From an uncultured Lachnospiraceae bacterium (GTDB taxonomy: Bacteria > Bacillota > Clostridia > Lachnospirales > Lachnospiraceae), in contig CADBPC010000067.1 of assembly GCA_902796425.1 (NCBI GenBank), positions 1 through 35,732 on the forward strand: DNA of 35,732 nucleotides, given 5' to 3'. Position numbers and translations under genes: made by a program. Position 1 is the stretch's first letter, and each line of letters starts with the position of its first letter. This document shows, piece after piece, positions 16,562 to 25,728 of the stretch. The notes beneath the pieces were generated by a model. That model made no database searches and had not been told where the DNA came from. It saw only the letters and a list, made by a program, of their open reading frames with translations.

Positions 16562-17605
16562 CTATCCGCGCGCAAAGACATGCAGGAGGAAGCTGTCCGC
16601 GAGGATAATCCAGGTTTCAAAGTTCGGATATTTCACATATCCGTCCACCAGCCTTCGTCCCGCCATGCCGTGAGGCACTCCCGAGAAGGTATGCACCTCA
16701 CAGTAGATCCCGTGCGAGACCAGTTCGGGATACAGGGCCTGGATATTTTCCAGATTGAAGTCCTCCATGCCCACTGCGTGGAAGGTCGGCGGATAGACGA
16801 CTCCTTCATAATCGAATACGGCATCGTGCATGCGCGGCCCGTAAATGCAAAGAAATGCGTTCATGTCCGCAGACACGTCATCCAGGGCATCCGGCGTGTA
16901 TCCGGGGAACACATCCTTCATCGTCTTATTCCCCGAGTAATACCGGATGCACCCTTCGCCGGTAAGACCGCCGTTTGAAAAGCCGGCATAGGCGATATTA
17001 TCCTCGCGGATACGATATTTCTCCGCATTTGCGCGGATGATACGGATCGCCCTTGCAGCGTCCGCTCCCGCCTCTTTGTCCGTCCAGGGATTGAGGTTCG
17101 GCCGGTTTAGCAGAAGGAAGCATTGGTATCCTCTTTCAAGAAAATCCAGCGCAGACTGATATGCCTCGCACAGGACCGGAAATCCGTGATCACCTCCTGC
17201 GCAGAACAGGATCGCTCCCTTCGGAGTTACACTCTCATCAAGAAGCATCTCGTACATGAACGGCTCAAAATCGGGATTATGGTTGTACAGATACTCGCTG
17301 TTATCCGTATACTCCGTGAGCGTCGGGATCTCCCCGTTCCACAAAAAGATTTTCCCGGCAGGCCTCTTTTTTGCCTCGATTTCCTCTCTCTTTTTCTTAA
17401 AGGCGGGAAGGAGTGAGCGCATCTCCTCTTCGGTCGTGCAGGACTCAATCTTCTCCGTCATCCTTGTAAGCTCTGCAAGGTCCTCTATGGGATAGGACAG
17501 ACATTCGTCAAAGAGAGGGACGGCTGCGAGGTTTTCCTCCCCGAAAATGCTGCGCACCCAGCGCCCGTGCTCTCTCATCTTTTTAAACAGCTCTTTCATG
17601 TCCAT
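16562..17605 (-). CDS. Alpha/beta-hydrolase, probable carbohydrate or acyl esterase
   Basis: This 347-residue protein has an N-terminal helical extension of about 85 residues and then an alpha/beta-hydrolase domain. The nucleophile elbow is GFSNGG (Ser210) and the catalytic His is probably His312 (GVPHGMAG); the acid is likely in GMEDFN (281-283). The oxyanion region is ILFCAGGDHGF near 132-142. No signal peptide is seen. AAAGGAG eleven bases before the ATG supports the start. It is the last gene of the seven-gene minus-strand operon with an ABC importer, two type-B carboxylesterases and an MFS carrier, which suggests removal of ester decorations from imported compounds. I cannot assign a named family or substrate. 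Confidence 0.8.
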   Translation of the reverse strand: MDMKELFKKMREHGRWVRSIFGEENLAAVPLFDECLSYPIEDLAELTRMTEKIESCTTEEEMRSLLPAFKKKREEIEAKKRPAGKIFLWNGEIPTLTEYTDNSEYLYNHNPDFEPFMYEMLLDESVTPKGAILFCAGGDHGFPVLCEAYQSALDFLERGYQCFLLLNRPNLNPWTDKEAGADAARAIRIIRANAEKYRIREDNIAYAGFSNGGLTGEGCIRYYSGNKTMKDVFPGYTPDALDDVSADMNAFLCIYGPRMHDAVFDYEGVVYPPTFHAVGMEDFNLENIQALYPELVSHGIYCEVHTFSGVPHGMAGRRLVDGYVKYPNFETWIILADSFLLHVFARG

Positions 17606-17651
17606 AGGGTATTATTCTCCTTTGTGCCTGTGTTCTCGTTTTTCTCCTTTG

Positions 17652-18896
17652 TCACTCGCCGGCTGTATTGTCCCTGCTCTTTCCCTCTGTCAGGCGGTAC
17701 AGGACAAGTCCCGCCAGAAGAAGCGCGGCGCCGGTCAGGAAGATTGCCCGGTGTCCGAACGAGCCTACAACAAAGCCGCCCACGATAGGGCCGAACCCCT
17801 GGCCGACATCTCCGCCGAGGTAGAACGTGCTGTTCGCGACTCCAGTCTTTGCGGCGCCTGCCTTCTTAACGCATGCCGCCTGGAGGGACGGATGCACGGC
17901 TCCCTGACCGATGGCCCTAAGTGCGGCAGCAGCCAGCAGCACAGGGAGCGAGCGGGCGCCGCTGAGCACCGCCATACTGAGCGCGGCAATGATTGTTCCG
18001 GGATACATGACCCTGTCAAGGCCGTACCGGTCCATGAGCCTTCCGCTGAACGGGCGGACCAGGAAAAGAATGACGGAATAAGCCGTAAAATACAGGCTGC
18101 TCTTTTCAATTCCGTTAGAGAGGCAGTACTCCACAAGATAGGCGGAGATTACGCCGTTCATGAACGAGAAGCAGCTCCCCGCGGCGGAAAGGGATAATAC
18201 CTCCGGCATGACAAGGTTCCTGAGTAAGAGTCCTTTTGCCGAAGCGCCCTGCGCACGGCCCGTCCCGCTCTTTTCGTCCTGTTCCTTCTTCGGATCCTTT
18301 GCGGGAAGAAACAGCACGACCGCAAAACCGGTAAACGCCATGAGAGACGCCAGGAGAAACGTCCCCTGAATGCCGAAGCGCTCCATCGCCATCGCGCCGA
18401 TTGCAGGTCCAATGGCGCCCGAGAGCACCTGGCTGAGTCCGAAAAAGCCGACTCCCTCGCCCAGCCTGTCCTTCGGGATAAAGCTGCAGGCGTAGGAGAC
18501 GACCGCCGTCCCATTGATGCAGAACCCGGTTCCGTGCAGTATGCGGATCAGCACAATCAGCAGAACGCTGTCGGTAAAAAGATAGCCGAGCGTTGCAATT
18601 CCCGTGATCAGGGCGGCTGCGGCGACAAGCCATTTCCTGCTCAGCCGGTCCGTAAGGAACCCCGTCGCAGGGCGGATCACAAGCGATGTGATTGAAAACA
18701 GTCCGATAATGATTCCGGCTGCCTCCGGCGCTATGCCGAGACTCCCCAGATGTCCCGACAGAAGCGTTACGATCATAAAGAAGCTGAAGGCATTGCAGAA
18801 ATTTACGACTGAAAGAAGTATAAAACCGGAGTTCCACAGCTGCCCCGTCCCCCGGTCCGTCCCGTGTGAGGCCCCGCGTCCCTGTCCGCTGCTCAT
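17652..18896 (-). CDS. Major facilitator superfamily (MFS) transporter
   Basis: The 414-residue protein has about twelve hydrophobic segments in two halves and the loop motif RPATGFLTDRLSRKW between segments 2 and 3, repeated in the second half as RPFSGRLMDRYGLDRV, as in drug- or sugar-exporting MFS proteins. It contains LHGTGFCINGTAVVSYACSFIPKDRLGEGVGFFGLSQV, typical of a group of Firmicutes carriers without an assigned substrate. Its start overlaps the stop of the upstream carboxylesterase by 4 bp (ATGA), so it belongs to the operon; 46 bp separate it from the next gene. It may export a released product or import a related compound; this is not decided by the sequence. Confidence 0.88.
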   Translation of the reverse strand: MSSGQGRGASHGTDRGTGQLWNSGFILLSVVNFCNAFSFFMIVTLLSGHLGSLGIAPEAAGIIIGLFSITSLVIRPATGFLTDRLSRKWLVAAAALITGIATLGYLFTDSVLLIVLIRILHGTGFCINGTAVVSYACSFIPKDRLGEGVGFFGLSQVLSGAIGPAIGAMAMERFGIQGTFLLASLMAFTGFAVVLFLPAKDPKKEQDEKSGTGRAQGASAKGLLLRNLVMPEVLSLSAAGSCFSFMNGVISAYLVEYCLSNGIEKSSLYFTAYSVILFLVRPFSGRLMDRYGLDRVMYPGTIIAALSMAVLSGARSLPVLLAAAALRAIGQGAVHPSLQAACVKKAGAAKTGVANSTFYLGGDVGQGFGPIVGGFVVGSFGHRAIFLTGAALLLAGLVLYRLTEGKSRDNTAGE

Positions 18897-20434
18897 CCCT
18901 TCCTTCTTTCATCCGCAAAGCGGTTTCTGAATTCGTAGATTCTCTCTTCCTTCTCCGACATTTTTTCAGAAACGGTCATGTCCTGACGGATTCCCAGGCG
19001 GAAGGGATCCTCCGGGGTATAGGGCTTCCACTGCGGAAGAGGATTTCCGAAGATATCCGTGCCGTTCGGGTTTCCTGTCTTTATGAAATTGGCCCAGTAG
19101 GAGCTCACCCTGCGCGCGAGGTCATAGTGGACTCCCGTAAACGGGCGGTGGCACCTTGCCAGAGAGTCATAGGCAAACCACATCTCCGCCCCGTGGTAGG
19201 CACCTGCGTTATCCTTCCCCGGTACCTTCTCCATAAATTCATAAAAATAGCAGCACCTTCCCTGCGCGCTGACGGCGTCCGCAAAGCGGCGCGCCCCTGC
19301 GGCGCCGGTAAAGGCCTGACAGTCAAAGAGTGCATCGACGTCCTCGTCGCGGACGCAGCCGCAAAGAGAAAGGAATTCCTCCTTTTTATCGCCGTATCTG
19401 TCCGCAAAGCGGTCAAGCTCTTCCAGCGTTCCCGGCATGCTGTGGAACATCCTGGTAAGAAGAACCAGCTCGTCCGAATTGTAGCCGCACAGAATGGGTA
19501 TCCGGGGCATGCGGTCACGAAGCCACATCTCATCCACCGCATCCGGAATATAGTTCCCTCCGGTCACGGGAGTAAAATGGAAGGCGCTGCCGAGGATTTC
19601 CTTTTCAAGCCTCCGGAGCTCTTCCCACGGAAGGGCCTTTGCCTGCTCCAGGGTAAGGCCTGCCTTTTCAAGAAACTCTTCTCCCTGTTTTAACGCGAAT
19701 TCTCTTCCCCGCTCGTGACCAGCCAGGTCGCCGAAGCCAAGGCTCGCACCGCTCTCACAGATGGCGCCCGCGATCAGCCCCCGCGTCTTTTGCATTGCCA
19801 TGAGAATCTGCACGGCGCCCGATCCCGCAGACTGTCCCGCGATCGTAATGCGCCCGGGGTCTCCTCCGAAAGCGCGGATATTGTCGCGTACCCAGCAAAG
19901 CGCCATGTACAGGTCCGCGATCCCATAGTTCCCAAAGCCCCCGTCCTTATCGATCAGTCCGGGATGGGCAAAAAAGCCCATGATTCCGAGCCGGTATCCG
20001 ACAGAAACGACCACCATCCCCTTGCGGGCCGTATGCTCCCAGTCAAACTCGATCTCATAGGAATAACCGCCCTGATAGCCGCCGCCATGGATGTAGAATA
20101 GAACCGGCAGGGCCTCGTCCTCGCTTCTTGCGGGTGTAAATACATTCAGGTAAAGGCAGTCCTCACTCCTTTTGAATTCGCTGCCCGTGGGATGGATTTC
20201 ATCCGTCCAGAATTCCTCCGGGTCCGTTCCCGGCTGGTCCTGCATTGCCATGGGGCGATATTCGATACAGTCAAGGTCACCCTCCCAGAAATCCGGCGCC
20301 TGCGGCATCTGCCACCGGAGTTCCCCCACCGGAGGCTTCGCGTACGGAATTCCGCGAAACGCCAGAACGCGCGGATCACTCCCCCAGGTTCCCCTGACAA
20401 TTCCCGAGACGGTTCTTACTCTGTTATTTTCCAT
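18893..20434 (-). CDS. Type-B carboxylesterase (first copy)
   Basis: This 513-residue protein is a carboxylesterase/lipase of the type-B (para-nitrobenzyl esterase-like) family. It shows the N-terminal FRGIPYAKPPVGELRW, the EDCLYLNVFTP block near 91-101, the oxyanion hole YIHGGGY (116-119), and the nucleophile Ser202 in TIAGQSAGSGAVQ. The acid is in GYNSDELVLL and the His in GAYHGAEMWF. The ATG at 20434 is preferred over an upstream in-frame ATG at 20527, because AGGAG is eight bases before it and homology begins right there. No signal peptide is seen, so it acts in the cytoplasm. The next gene upstream is a second member of the same family, only distantly similar, so this is not a recent duplication. 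Confidence 0.9.
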   Translation of the reverse strand: MENNRVRTVSGIVRGTWGSDPRVLAFRGIPYAKPPVGELRWQMPQAPDFWEGDLDCIEYRPMAMQDQPGTDPEEFWTDEIHPTGSEFKRSEDCLYLNVFTPARSEDEALPVLFYIHGGGYQGGYSYEIEFDWEHTARKGMVVVSVGYRLGIMGFFAHPGLIDKDGGFGNYGIADLYMALCWVRDNIRAFGGDPGRITIAGQSAGSGAVQILMAMQKTRGLIAGAICESGASLGFGDLAGHERGREFALKQGEEFLEKAGLTLEQAKALPWEELRRLEKEILGSAFHFTPVTGGNYIPDAVDEMWLRDRMPRIPILCGYNSDELVLLTRMFHSMPGTLEELDRFADRYGDKKEEFLSLCGCVRDEDVDALFDCQAFTGAAGARRFADAVSAQGRCCYFYEFMEKVPGKDNAGAYHGAEMWFAYDSLARCHRPFTGVHYDLARRVSSYWANFIKTGNPNGTDIFGNPLPQWKPYTPEDPFRLGIRQDMTVSEKMSEKEERIYEFRNRFADERRKG

Positions 20435-20511
20435 TCGTTCTTCTCCTCGTCTTTGGCGAATGCCTTTTCCGGCCTGCTGACTTTTCCGGCCTGCTGCACC
20501 CGGTCGAATTT

Positions 20512-22032
20512 TCACATCCCCTGCCATACGCTCCGGTAGGGGAGCGTCGGATCATCTGCCATTTCCCACTTCGTATCGATAATCATTGTCTCCTTATCCG
20601 GCCCGAACGGTTTCCAGACAACGTCCTCAAAGGACGGATCGGAGGTTCTTGCATAATTTGCAAGAGACAATGAGAGCTGCCGTGACATTTCCTCACACTG
20701 CGGATGCCTCACAATCCTGAACTGGAGCGGGAGCTCCGCGCCGTGCCAGGCACAGAACTTATCCGGCAGTATGCGGTGCGGCGCGTCATATGCATTGATA
20801 TAGCGGTACACAGGGGCGCCGATTCTCCTGCTGCAGTCCACTGCATGCTCGAAGGAAAAGGTCTCCAGCGGCCCGCACATCGAATTGATCTTCATAAGAA
20901 GATGCGCATTGTCCACATGCTTTTTGTCATTTTCCCTGAAGACCTCATACAGGCGGCCGGCCGTTTCTTCGTCCAGGTTCTTAAGATGCATCCAGGCAGG
21001 ACCGCACCCCCTGACAAGGCGGTCTGTAACCTCTTCCCTTGTCTTTACCTCGTGTTCTTCTTCCGACGCAAAGGCAGCCGTCTCATCCTCGGAGGTTCCT
21101 ATGAGCACAGAGACGCCGGGATCCGCCATCGGGAAGCAGTTCTCTGTGTTATATGGGATCGAAATCCCGTCGGCGACCGGCTCGAGTGCAAAGAGTCCCG
21201 TCGCGATGGCCGCCTCCTTTATGTGCTCCGCGCGAAGGCCTTTCAGCCTTTCAATCACATTGTCCTTAATACCCAGAAGGTACAGGAAATGGCCGGTGAC
21301 CTCGGCTGCCTTCTGAGGCGTGTGGCGTCCCGGCTTTCCGAACGCGCTCTCCATGACCGCCCTGCGGACTAGCCCCCGTGAGCGCGGCATGGAAAGGAGG
21401 GTCGCAATCTTGATCCCTCCGCCGGATTCGCCGATCAGGGTCACATTGTCCGGATCTCCCCCGAAGGCCGCGATATTTTCCCTGATCCATTCCAGAGCCA
21501 GGATCAGGTCCGTAATTCCCGCGCTTCCGGACTGGGCATAGTCGATGTCGATATGCCCCAGATACAGATAGCCGAAGGCGTTCAGCCTGTGGTTTATTCC
21601 GACAACGACCACATCCTGCTCATCAACCAGCCGGTCGGCGCCCAGAACCAGTGTGCCCGATCCGGCAGCAAACCCTCCGCCGTGAATATAGACAATGACA
21701 GGAAGACCCTTTGCCCCCTGTTTTGTCAGGATATTCAGATTAAGACATTCTTCCCCCTGCAGCTCTTCATAGCAGCCAAACCTTTCCGGGTGCCCCCCGG
21801 AGAAGTAGTCGCCGAAATCCCAGCTTGCCGTTATGCTGACACCCGCCTGCGGGCAGTAAAACCCGTTCCGGGTGCAGTCCCGTACTCCCGCCCACGGCTT
21901 TGGCGGGAGCGCCGGCAGGAAGCGCCGGTTCCCCACGCTGTCTGCATAGGGAATTCCCCTGTAGATTTCAACGCCGCCCCGAATGCTGCCTTTTACTTTT
22001 CCGTATGCTGTTTCCCTGACCGGTTCCATCAT
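20512..22032 (-). CDS. Type-B carboxylesterase (second copy)
   Basis: The 506-residue protein is another type-B carboxylesterase: YRGIPYADSVGNRRFLP near 24-40, EECLNLNILT near 94-103, oxyanion hole YIHGGGF (117-120) and nucleophile Ser203 in LIGESGGGIKIA. The acid probably lies in GTSEDETAAF and the His in CAWHGAELPL. Three possible ATGs lie close together (22038, 22032, 22029). The one at 22032 has AAAGG six bases upstream; the one at 22038 forms an ATGA overlap with the permease stop. The long upstream extension of the open frame to 22380 runs antisense-free through the permease gene and is not coding. Cytoplasmic by lack of a signal peptide. It follows the importer genes directly, so it probably acts on the imported compound. 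Confidence 0.88.
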   Translation of the reverse strand: MMEPVRETAYGKVKGSIRGGVEIYRGIPYADSVGNRRFLPALPPKPWAGVRDCTRNGFYCPQAGVSITASWDFGDYFSGGHPERFGCYEELQGEECLNLNILTKQGAKGLPVIVYIHGGGFAAGSGTLVLGADRLVDEQDVVVVGINHRLNAFGYLYLGHIDIDYAQSGSAGITDLILALEWIRENIAAFGGDPDNVTLIGESGGGIKIATLLSMPRSRGLVRRAVMESAFGKPGRHTPQKAAEVTGHFLYLLGIKDNVIERLKGLRAEHIKEAAIATGLFALEPVADGISIPYNTENCFPMADPGVSVLIGTSEDETAAFASEEEHEVKTREEVTDRLVRGCGPAWMHLKNLDEETAGRLYEVFRENDKKHVDNAHLLMKINSMCGPLETFSFEHAVDCSRRIGAPVYRYINAYDAPHRILPDKFCAWHGAELPLQFRIVRHPQCEEMSRQLSLSLANYARTSDPSFEDVVWKPFGPDKETMIIDTKWEMADDPTLPYRSVWQGM

Positions 22033-22034
22033 CC

Positions 22035-22931
22035 TCATCCTTTCACCGCGCCCATTGTGATGCCCTGCGCGAAATACTTCGACAGGAAGGGGTAGACCAT
22101 CAGGATCGGAATAACGCCGAGCGTTGCTATGGCCATACGAAGGCTGACATTCGGAATGGCAATTCCGGTCCCGACATAGTGCGCCGCCTCTCCGCTCGAG
22201 AGGAAATTGATCTCCTGGATCATCCGGTTCAGGAGGTTCTGGAAAGTATAAAGCGAAGAATTGTTGATATAGTACAGGCCGTTCGTCCAGTCGTTCCAGT
22301 AGGCAAGGCCGATCATGAGCCCGATTGTCACAAGGATCGGCTTCGAGATAGGCAGAACCACGCTCAGGAGCGTCCTCCATTCCCCGGCGCCGTCAAGCTC
22401 GGCGGATTCTATGATCTCAAAAGGAACATTGTTGGCAAAATAATTCCTTATGATCATGACGTTGAACGCGCCCATCAGCAGGTTCGGAACCAGATATGCG
22501 AACACTGTGTTTTTAATCGAAAAAATCTGCGTCCACATGATGTACTGGGATACGAGACCGCCGTTGAAAAGCATCGTAAAGAACACGATAAACGCGATGA
22601 TATTCCTCCAGCGGAAGTCCTTTCTCGAGAGCGGATAGGCCATCAGGACAGTCATGGACAGTCCGACCGTCGTGCCGATCGCCGTCACAAGAATGGACAT
22701 CCCGTAGGAGCGGACAATTGCGCTGCTGCTCTGGAAAATATAGCGGTACGCGTTCAGGCTGAAGGCCTTCGGGAACAGCTTGTACCCGTGGATCAGCAGT
22801 TCATTTTCTTCCGTCACCGACGACACTGCCATCAGGACAAACGGGAAAAGAATAAAGACTGTAAGAAGCGTAAATACTGCGACGCACAGAATCTGGAAGT
22901 TCCTGTGCCTTTTCGGTCCTTTCTTTTTCAT
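22035..22931 (-). CDS. ABC sugar importer permease, LplC/YtcP type (second system)
   Basis: The 298-residue membrane protein has the LplC/YtcP pattern: six hydrophobic segments, SVTEENELLIHGYKLFPKAF after the first, the EAA loop EIIESAELDGAGEWRTLLSVVLPISKP, and the ending YFAQGITMGAVKG. AGGAGG eight bases before the ATG supports the start. It lies 12 bp after the LplB-type permease gene and overlaps the start region of the second type-B carboxylesterase, so the importer and esterases form one operon. The ATPase is not in the window. The substrate is probably an acylated oligosaccharide, judged only from the esterases encoded downstream. Confidence 0.9.
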   Translation of the reverse strand: MKKKGPKRHRNFQILCVAVFTLLTVFILFPFVLMAVSSVTEENELLIHGYKLFPKAFSLNAYRYIFQSSSAIVRSYGMSILVTAIGTTVGLSMTVLMAYPLSRKDFRWRNIIAFIVFFTMLFNGGLVSQYIMWTQIFSIKNTVFAYLVPNLLMGAFNVMIIRNYFANNVPFEIIESAELDGAGEWRTLLSVVLPISKPILVTIGLMIGLAYWNDWTNGLYYINNSSLYTFQNLLNRMIQEINFLSSGEAAHYVGTGIAIPNVSLRMAIATLGVIPILMVYPFLSKYFAQGITMGAVKG

Positions 22932-22943
22932 CCTGCAAACCTC

Positions 22944-23867
22944 CTAAAACAGCGCGCTGTCCTTATCGATGCGGCGGATAATCAGATTGCTGGCCAGTAC
23001 AACCACAAAGCCGACAACCGACTGGTAGAAGGCCGCAGCGGCGGACATGCCGATATTGCTCATGGAACGAAGGCCGCGATATACATAGGTATCGATCGTC
23101 TGTGTGACCGGGAACAGCGGACCGGAATCCATGGGCACCTGGAAGAAGAGGCCGAAATCGGAATAGAAAATGCGTCCGATCATCAGGAGTGTCAGTGTGA
23201 TCATGGTCGGCCGAAGGAGCGGGAGCGTGATATAGCGGATCTGCTGCCATTTGGTCGCTCCGTCCATCTCCGCAGCCTCATACAGGTTGCTGTCGATTCC
23301 GACAACGGAGGCCAGATACAGGAGAGTCAAATAGCCGAGAGTCTTCCACACATGGACAATGATCAGGATGAACGGCCAGTATTTTTTCTGCTGGTACCAG
23401 TTGATGCTGCTCTTTCCGAGCGCCTTGAGCACGGTGTTGTTCATATAACCGCTGTCTCCGGAGAGCATCGCGTACACCAGATAGGAAACAACCACCATGG
23501 AAATAATCTGGGGCAGCAGGATCGATGTGGAATACAGCTTTTTCAGGGCGGCGTTGCGGATCTCATTGAGCATGATCGCAAGCGTGACGCCGACAATCAG
23601 GTTGAGCACGATAAACGCCAGATTATAAAGCAGCGTATTCCTGGTGATGATCAGGGCATCGCCGGTCGCAAACAGGAACTTAAAGTTTGCAAACCCTGCC
23701 CAGTCACTTTTGAAGATGCCCTTGGCGAAGTTGACATTCTTAAAGGCAATGAAAAGTCCTGCCATCGGCAGATAGTTATTGATCAGAAGATAGATCGTGC
23801 CGGGAATCAGCATTGACATCAGTGCCAGATCCTTTTTCCGGATTTTCTTTTTCTTTGTCTTCGTCAT
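22944..23867 (-). CDS. ABC sugar importer permease, LplB type (second system)
   Basis: The 307-residue permease begins with a strongly basic N-terminus (TKTKKKKIRKKD) followed by the first hydrophobic segment, as is common for LplB proteins. The EAA loop reads LYEAAEMDGATKWQQIRYITLPLLRP. The ribosome binding site is weak. It is separated by 70 bp from the binding-protein gene upstream, and this gap contains a hairpin that may set a lower level for the permeases. It pairs with the LplC-type permease immediately downstream. It is only distantly similar to the first-system permease at 6932, so the two importers probably differ in cargo. Confidence 0.9.
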   Translation of the reverse strand: MTKTKKKKIRKKDLALMSMLIPGTIYLLINNYLPMAGLFIAFKNVNFAKGIFKSDWAGFANFKFLFATGDALIITRNTLLYNLAFIVLNLIVGVTLAIMLNEIRNAALKKLYSTSILLPQIISMVVVSYLVYAMLSGDSGYMNNTVLKALGKSSINWYQQKKYWPFILIIVHVWKTLGYLTLLYLASVVGIDSNLYEAAEMDGATKWQQIRYITLPLLRPTMITLTLLMIGRIFYSDFGLFFQVPMDSGPLFPVTQTIDTYVYRGLRSMSNIGMSAAAAFYQSVVGFVVVLASNLIIRRIDKDSALF

Positions 23868-23891
23868 CGTTTTGCACCATTTTATTGAGAA

Positions 23892-23915
23892 GGGGCAGCA
23901 TTTTCATGCTGCCCC
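23892..23915 (-). other. Intercistronic hairpin between binding-protein and permease genes
   Basis: A 9-bp perfect stem GGGGCAGCA/TGCTGCCCC (23892-23900 with 23907-23915) lies 22 bp after the binding-protein stop codon. No run of U follows on the minus strand, so it is more likely an RNA-stabilising or partial-termination hairpin that keeps binding protein in excess over permease. Confidence 0.6.
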
Positions 23916-23937
23916 GCAAAGACCGGAACTGTAAGTC

Positions 23938-25539
23938 TTACTTCTTGCCGTTAGCCTCTGCCCAGGCATCCAGCTGAGCCTGCTTCTCGGCGATGATATC
24001 GTCGATGCCGGCAGCCTTCAGCTTATTGATGAAGTTGGGAAGCTCTACATCGGGATCCAGGATGCCGTACTCAAGACCCTTGCGGTACTCGTTCAGTACA
24101 TTCTGGACTGCTGTATACTGTGTGGACACATTGGAGCTGTCGAAATAGAAACCAAGGCTTCTGTTCTTGTCGCAGCTGAGCATGATGTCATAGCCGGTCT
24201 GGACAATACCTGCGCCGGTGTTTGTTGTATCCTTGCTCAGGTAGTAATTGCCGAACATGAAGTACAGGCAGGTTCCGCAGTTCTTAAACCATGTGGAGCC
24301 TTCGACGCCCTTGATCAGATCGCCTTCCATTGTCCAGTCCTTGCCCTCGACACCGTAGTACAGTGTGTTGACAAGATCTGCGTTCTTGTAAAGCTCGTTC
24401 AGGAAGATCATCGCTCCCTCGGGGTTCTTGGAGCTGGAAGGAATCGCATTCAGGTATTTCAGGAAGGTCGCCTTGCTGGGCATGATCTGCTTCGCAATGG
24501 ACTCAATGCCGTACTGTGCAGTGATCGCGTCAGAGTTGTTTTCCTCGGATACGGTTGTTGCACTCTGCAGATAAGAGAACGCATTTCCCGTCTTCCAGTA
24601 GGTATCGGAGGTCTCGTTGCTGGTCGTGATATCCTCGGAGATATATCCGGCCTCGAACCATGCATGCATGTCACGGCAGAGGTTCTCATATTCCTCGGTC
24701 TCGAAAACATCTACTACATCCCAGTTGTCCTCTCCCATAAGGACGCCGATGCCGTCGCCGAGGTTCTCATATTCCGGAACGCCCAGCATGAAGGGAGTCA
24801 GGCCGGAGAGCATGATCGCGCCGGAGATAACAGGCTTGATGCCGGGCTCGTTCTCATGGATGACGGAAAGGAGGGCATCCATATCCTTGTAGCTCTTAAC
24901 CGTTGACGCATCAAGATTATACTTTTCAAGGAGCGGGACGTTGAATACCGCATAGTCCTGCTGGAACTTGTTATCCATGACAGGGATTGCATACCTGACG
25001 CCGGAAACCTTTGTCGCATTTAAGAGCCAGCCAAGCTGATCGTCGCCGCCGTAAGCCGCGATGATATCCTGGCCATACTTCTCGAGCAGATCGTCCAGAG
25101 GCATAAGAGAACCGCTCTGGATGTATCCGCTGTAGCGGTTGTCCGTAATTCCGACAAGGTCTACCTGCTCCTGGCCGGCGATCTTCATTGCCAGCTCATC
25201 GTTATAAACAGAAGCGCTCGTAAACTCGAGATTGACATTGACGCCCAGCGGATTCATGGTCTTATTGACCTCTGCCATGACAGCGTCGATGGACTCCTGC
25301 TCAGGGATACTCATATAAATCGGCGCGAAAATATAAATATCCTTGATTTCTCCGGCAGCGGGAGCCGCCTCTTCCGCGGCGCCTGTCTCAGCTGCTGCTT
25401 CTGTCTGGGCTTCTGCCTCCGCTGCAGGTGCAGCCGCCGGAGCAGCGCCTGCCGCAGGTGCAGCCGCGGGTGCTGCGCAGGCCATCATTCCAAGCGCCAT
25501 TGTCGAAGCGAGTGTGATTGATAACAGCTTCTTCTTCAT
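23938..25539 (-). CDS. Extracellular sugar-binding lipoprotein (second system)
   Basis: The 533-residue protein starts with the signal peptide MKKKLLSITLASTMALGMMAC, where Cys21 is the lipidation site. A long Ala/Pro/Glu/Gln linker follows to about residue 70. The mature part has binding-protein features such as DELAMKIAGQEQVDLVGI and NPEGAMIFLNELYKNADLVN, the latter typical of the LplA-like family in which the C-terminal domain lists residues around a NPE motif. AAAGGAGG six bases before the ATG at 25539 supports the start. It is the first gene of the seven-gene operon and is divergent from the YesM/YesN-like pair, which probably controls it. Its ligand is unknown. Confidence 0.9.
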   Translation of the reverse strand: MKKKLLSITLASTMALGMMACAAPAAAPAAGAAPAAAPAAEAEAQTEAAAETGAAEEAAPAAGEIKDIYIFAPIYMSIPEQESIDAVMAEVNKTMNPLGVNVNLEFTSASVYNDELAMKIAGQEQVDLVGITDNRYSGYIQSGSLMPLDDLLEKYGQDIIAAYGGDDQLGWLLNATKVSGVRYAIPVMDNKFQQDYAVFNVPLLEKYNLDASTVKSYKDMDALLSVIHENEPGIKPVISGAIMLSGLTPFMLGVPEYENLGDGIGVLMGEDNWDVVDVFETEEYENLCRDMHAWFEAGYISEDITTSNETSDTYWKTGNAFSYLQSATTVSEENNSDAITAQYGIESIAKQIMPSKATFLKYLNAIPSSSKNPEGAMIFLNELYKNADLVNTLYYGVEGKDWTMEGDLIKGVEGSTWFKNCGTCLYFMFGNYYLSKDTTNTGAGIVQTGYDIMLSCDKNRSLGFYFDSSNVSTQYTAVQNVLNEYRKGLEYGILDPDVELPNFINKLKAAGIDDIIAEKQAQLDAWAEANGKK

Positions 25540-25728
25540 AAGGATCCTCCTTTATTGCACAGAAAACTGTATATAATGGTTAACTCCTGATAATTTTTAT
25601 ATGATTTTTTCAGCATAATATCTTACAGAATTTCACTGACTTCTTTTAAAATATCATCATATTTTCACTGTCAATGGTATTTATCTTCCGGGGTCTATAT
25701 AATATTCACAGTATCAGAGGTGCCGGTC
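25540..25728. promoter_or_regulatory. Divergent promoter region between importer/esterase operon and YesM/YesN pair
   Basis: This AT-rich gap carries a direct repeat TTTCACTGAC (25631-25640) and TTTCACTGTC (25663-25672), 32 bp or three helical turns apart. On the minus strand the second copy overlaps a TTGACA (25669-25674) that may be the -35 of the importer operon. A TATAAT on the plus strand at 25698-25703 is a candidate -10 for the kinase gene, but no clear -35 goes with it. Confidence 0.55.

Noticed and set aside
22039-22380. N-terminal extension of the second type-B carboxylesterase
   Set aside because: The extension overlaps the well-supported permease gene in another frame, and homology begins at MMEPVRE with a ribosome binding site just before.
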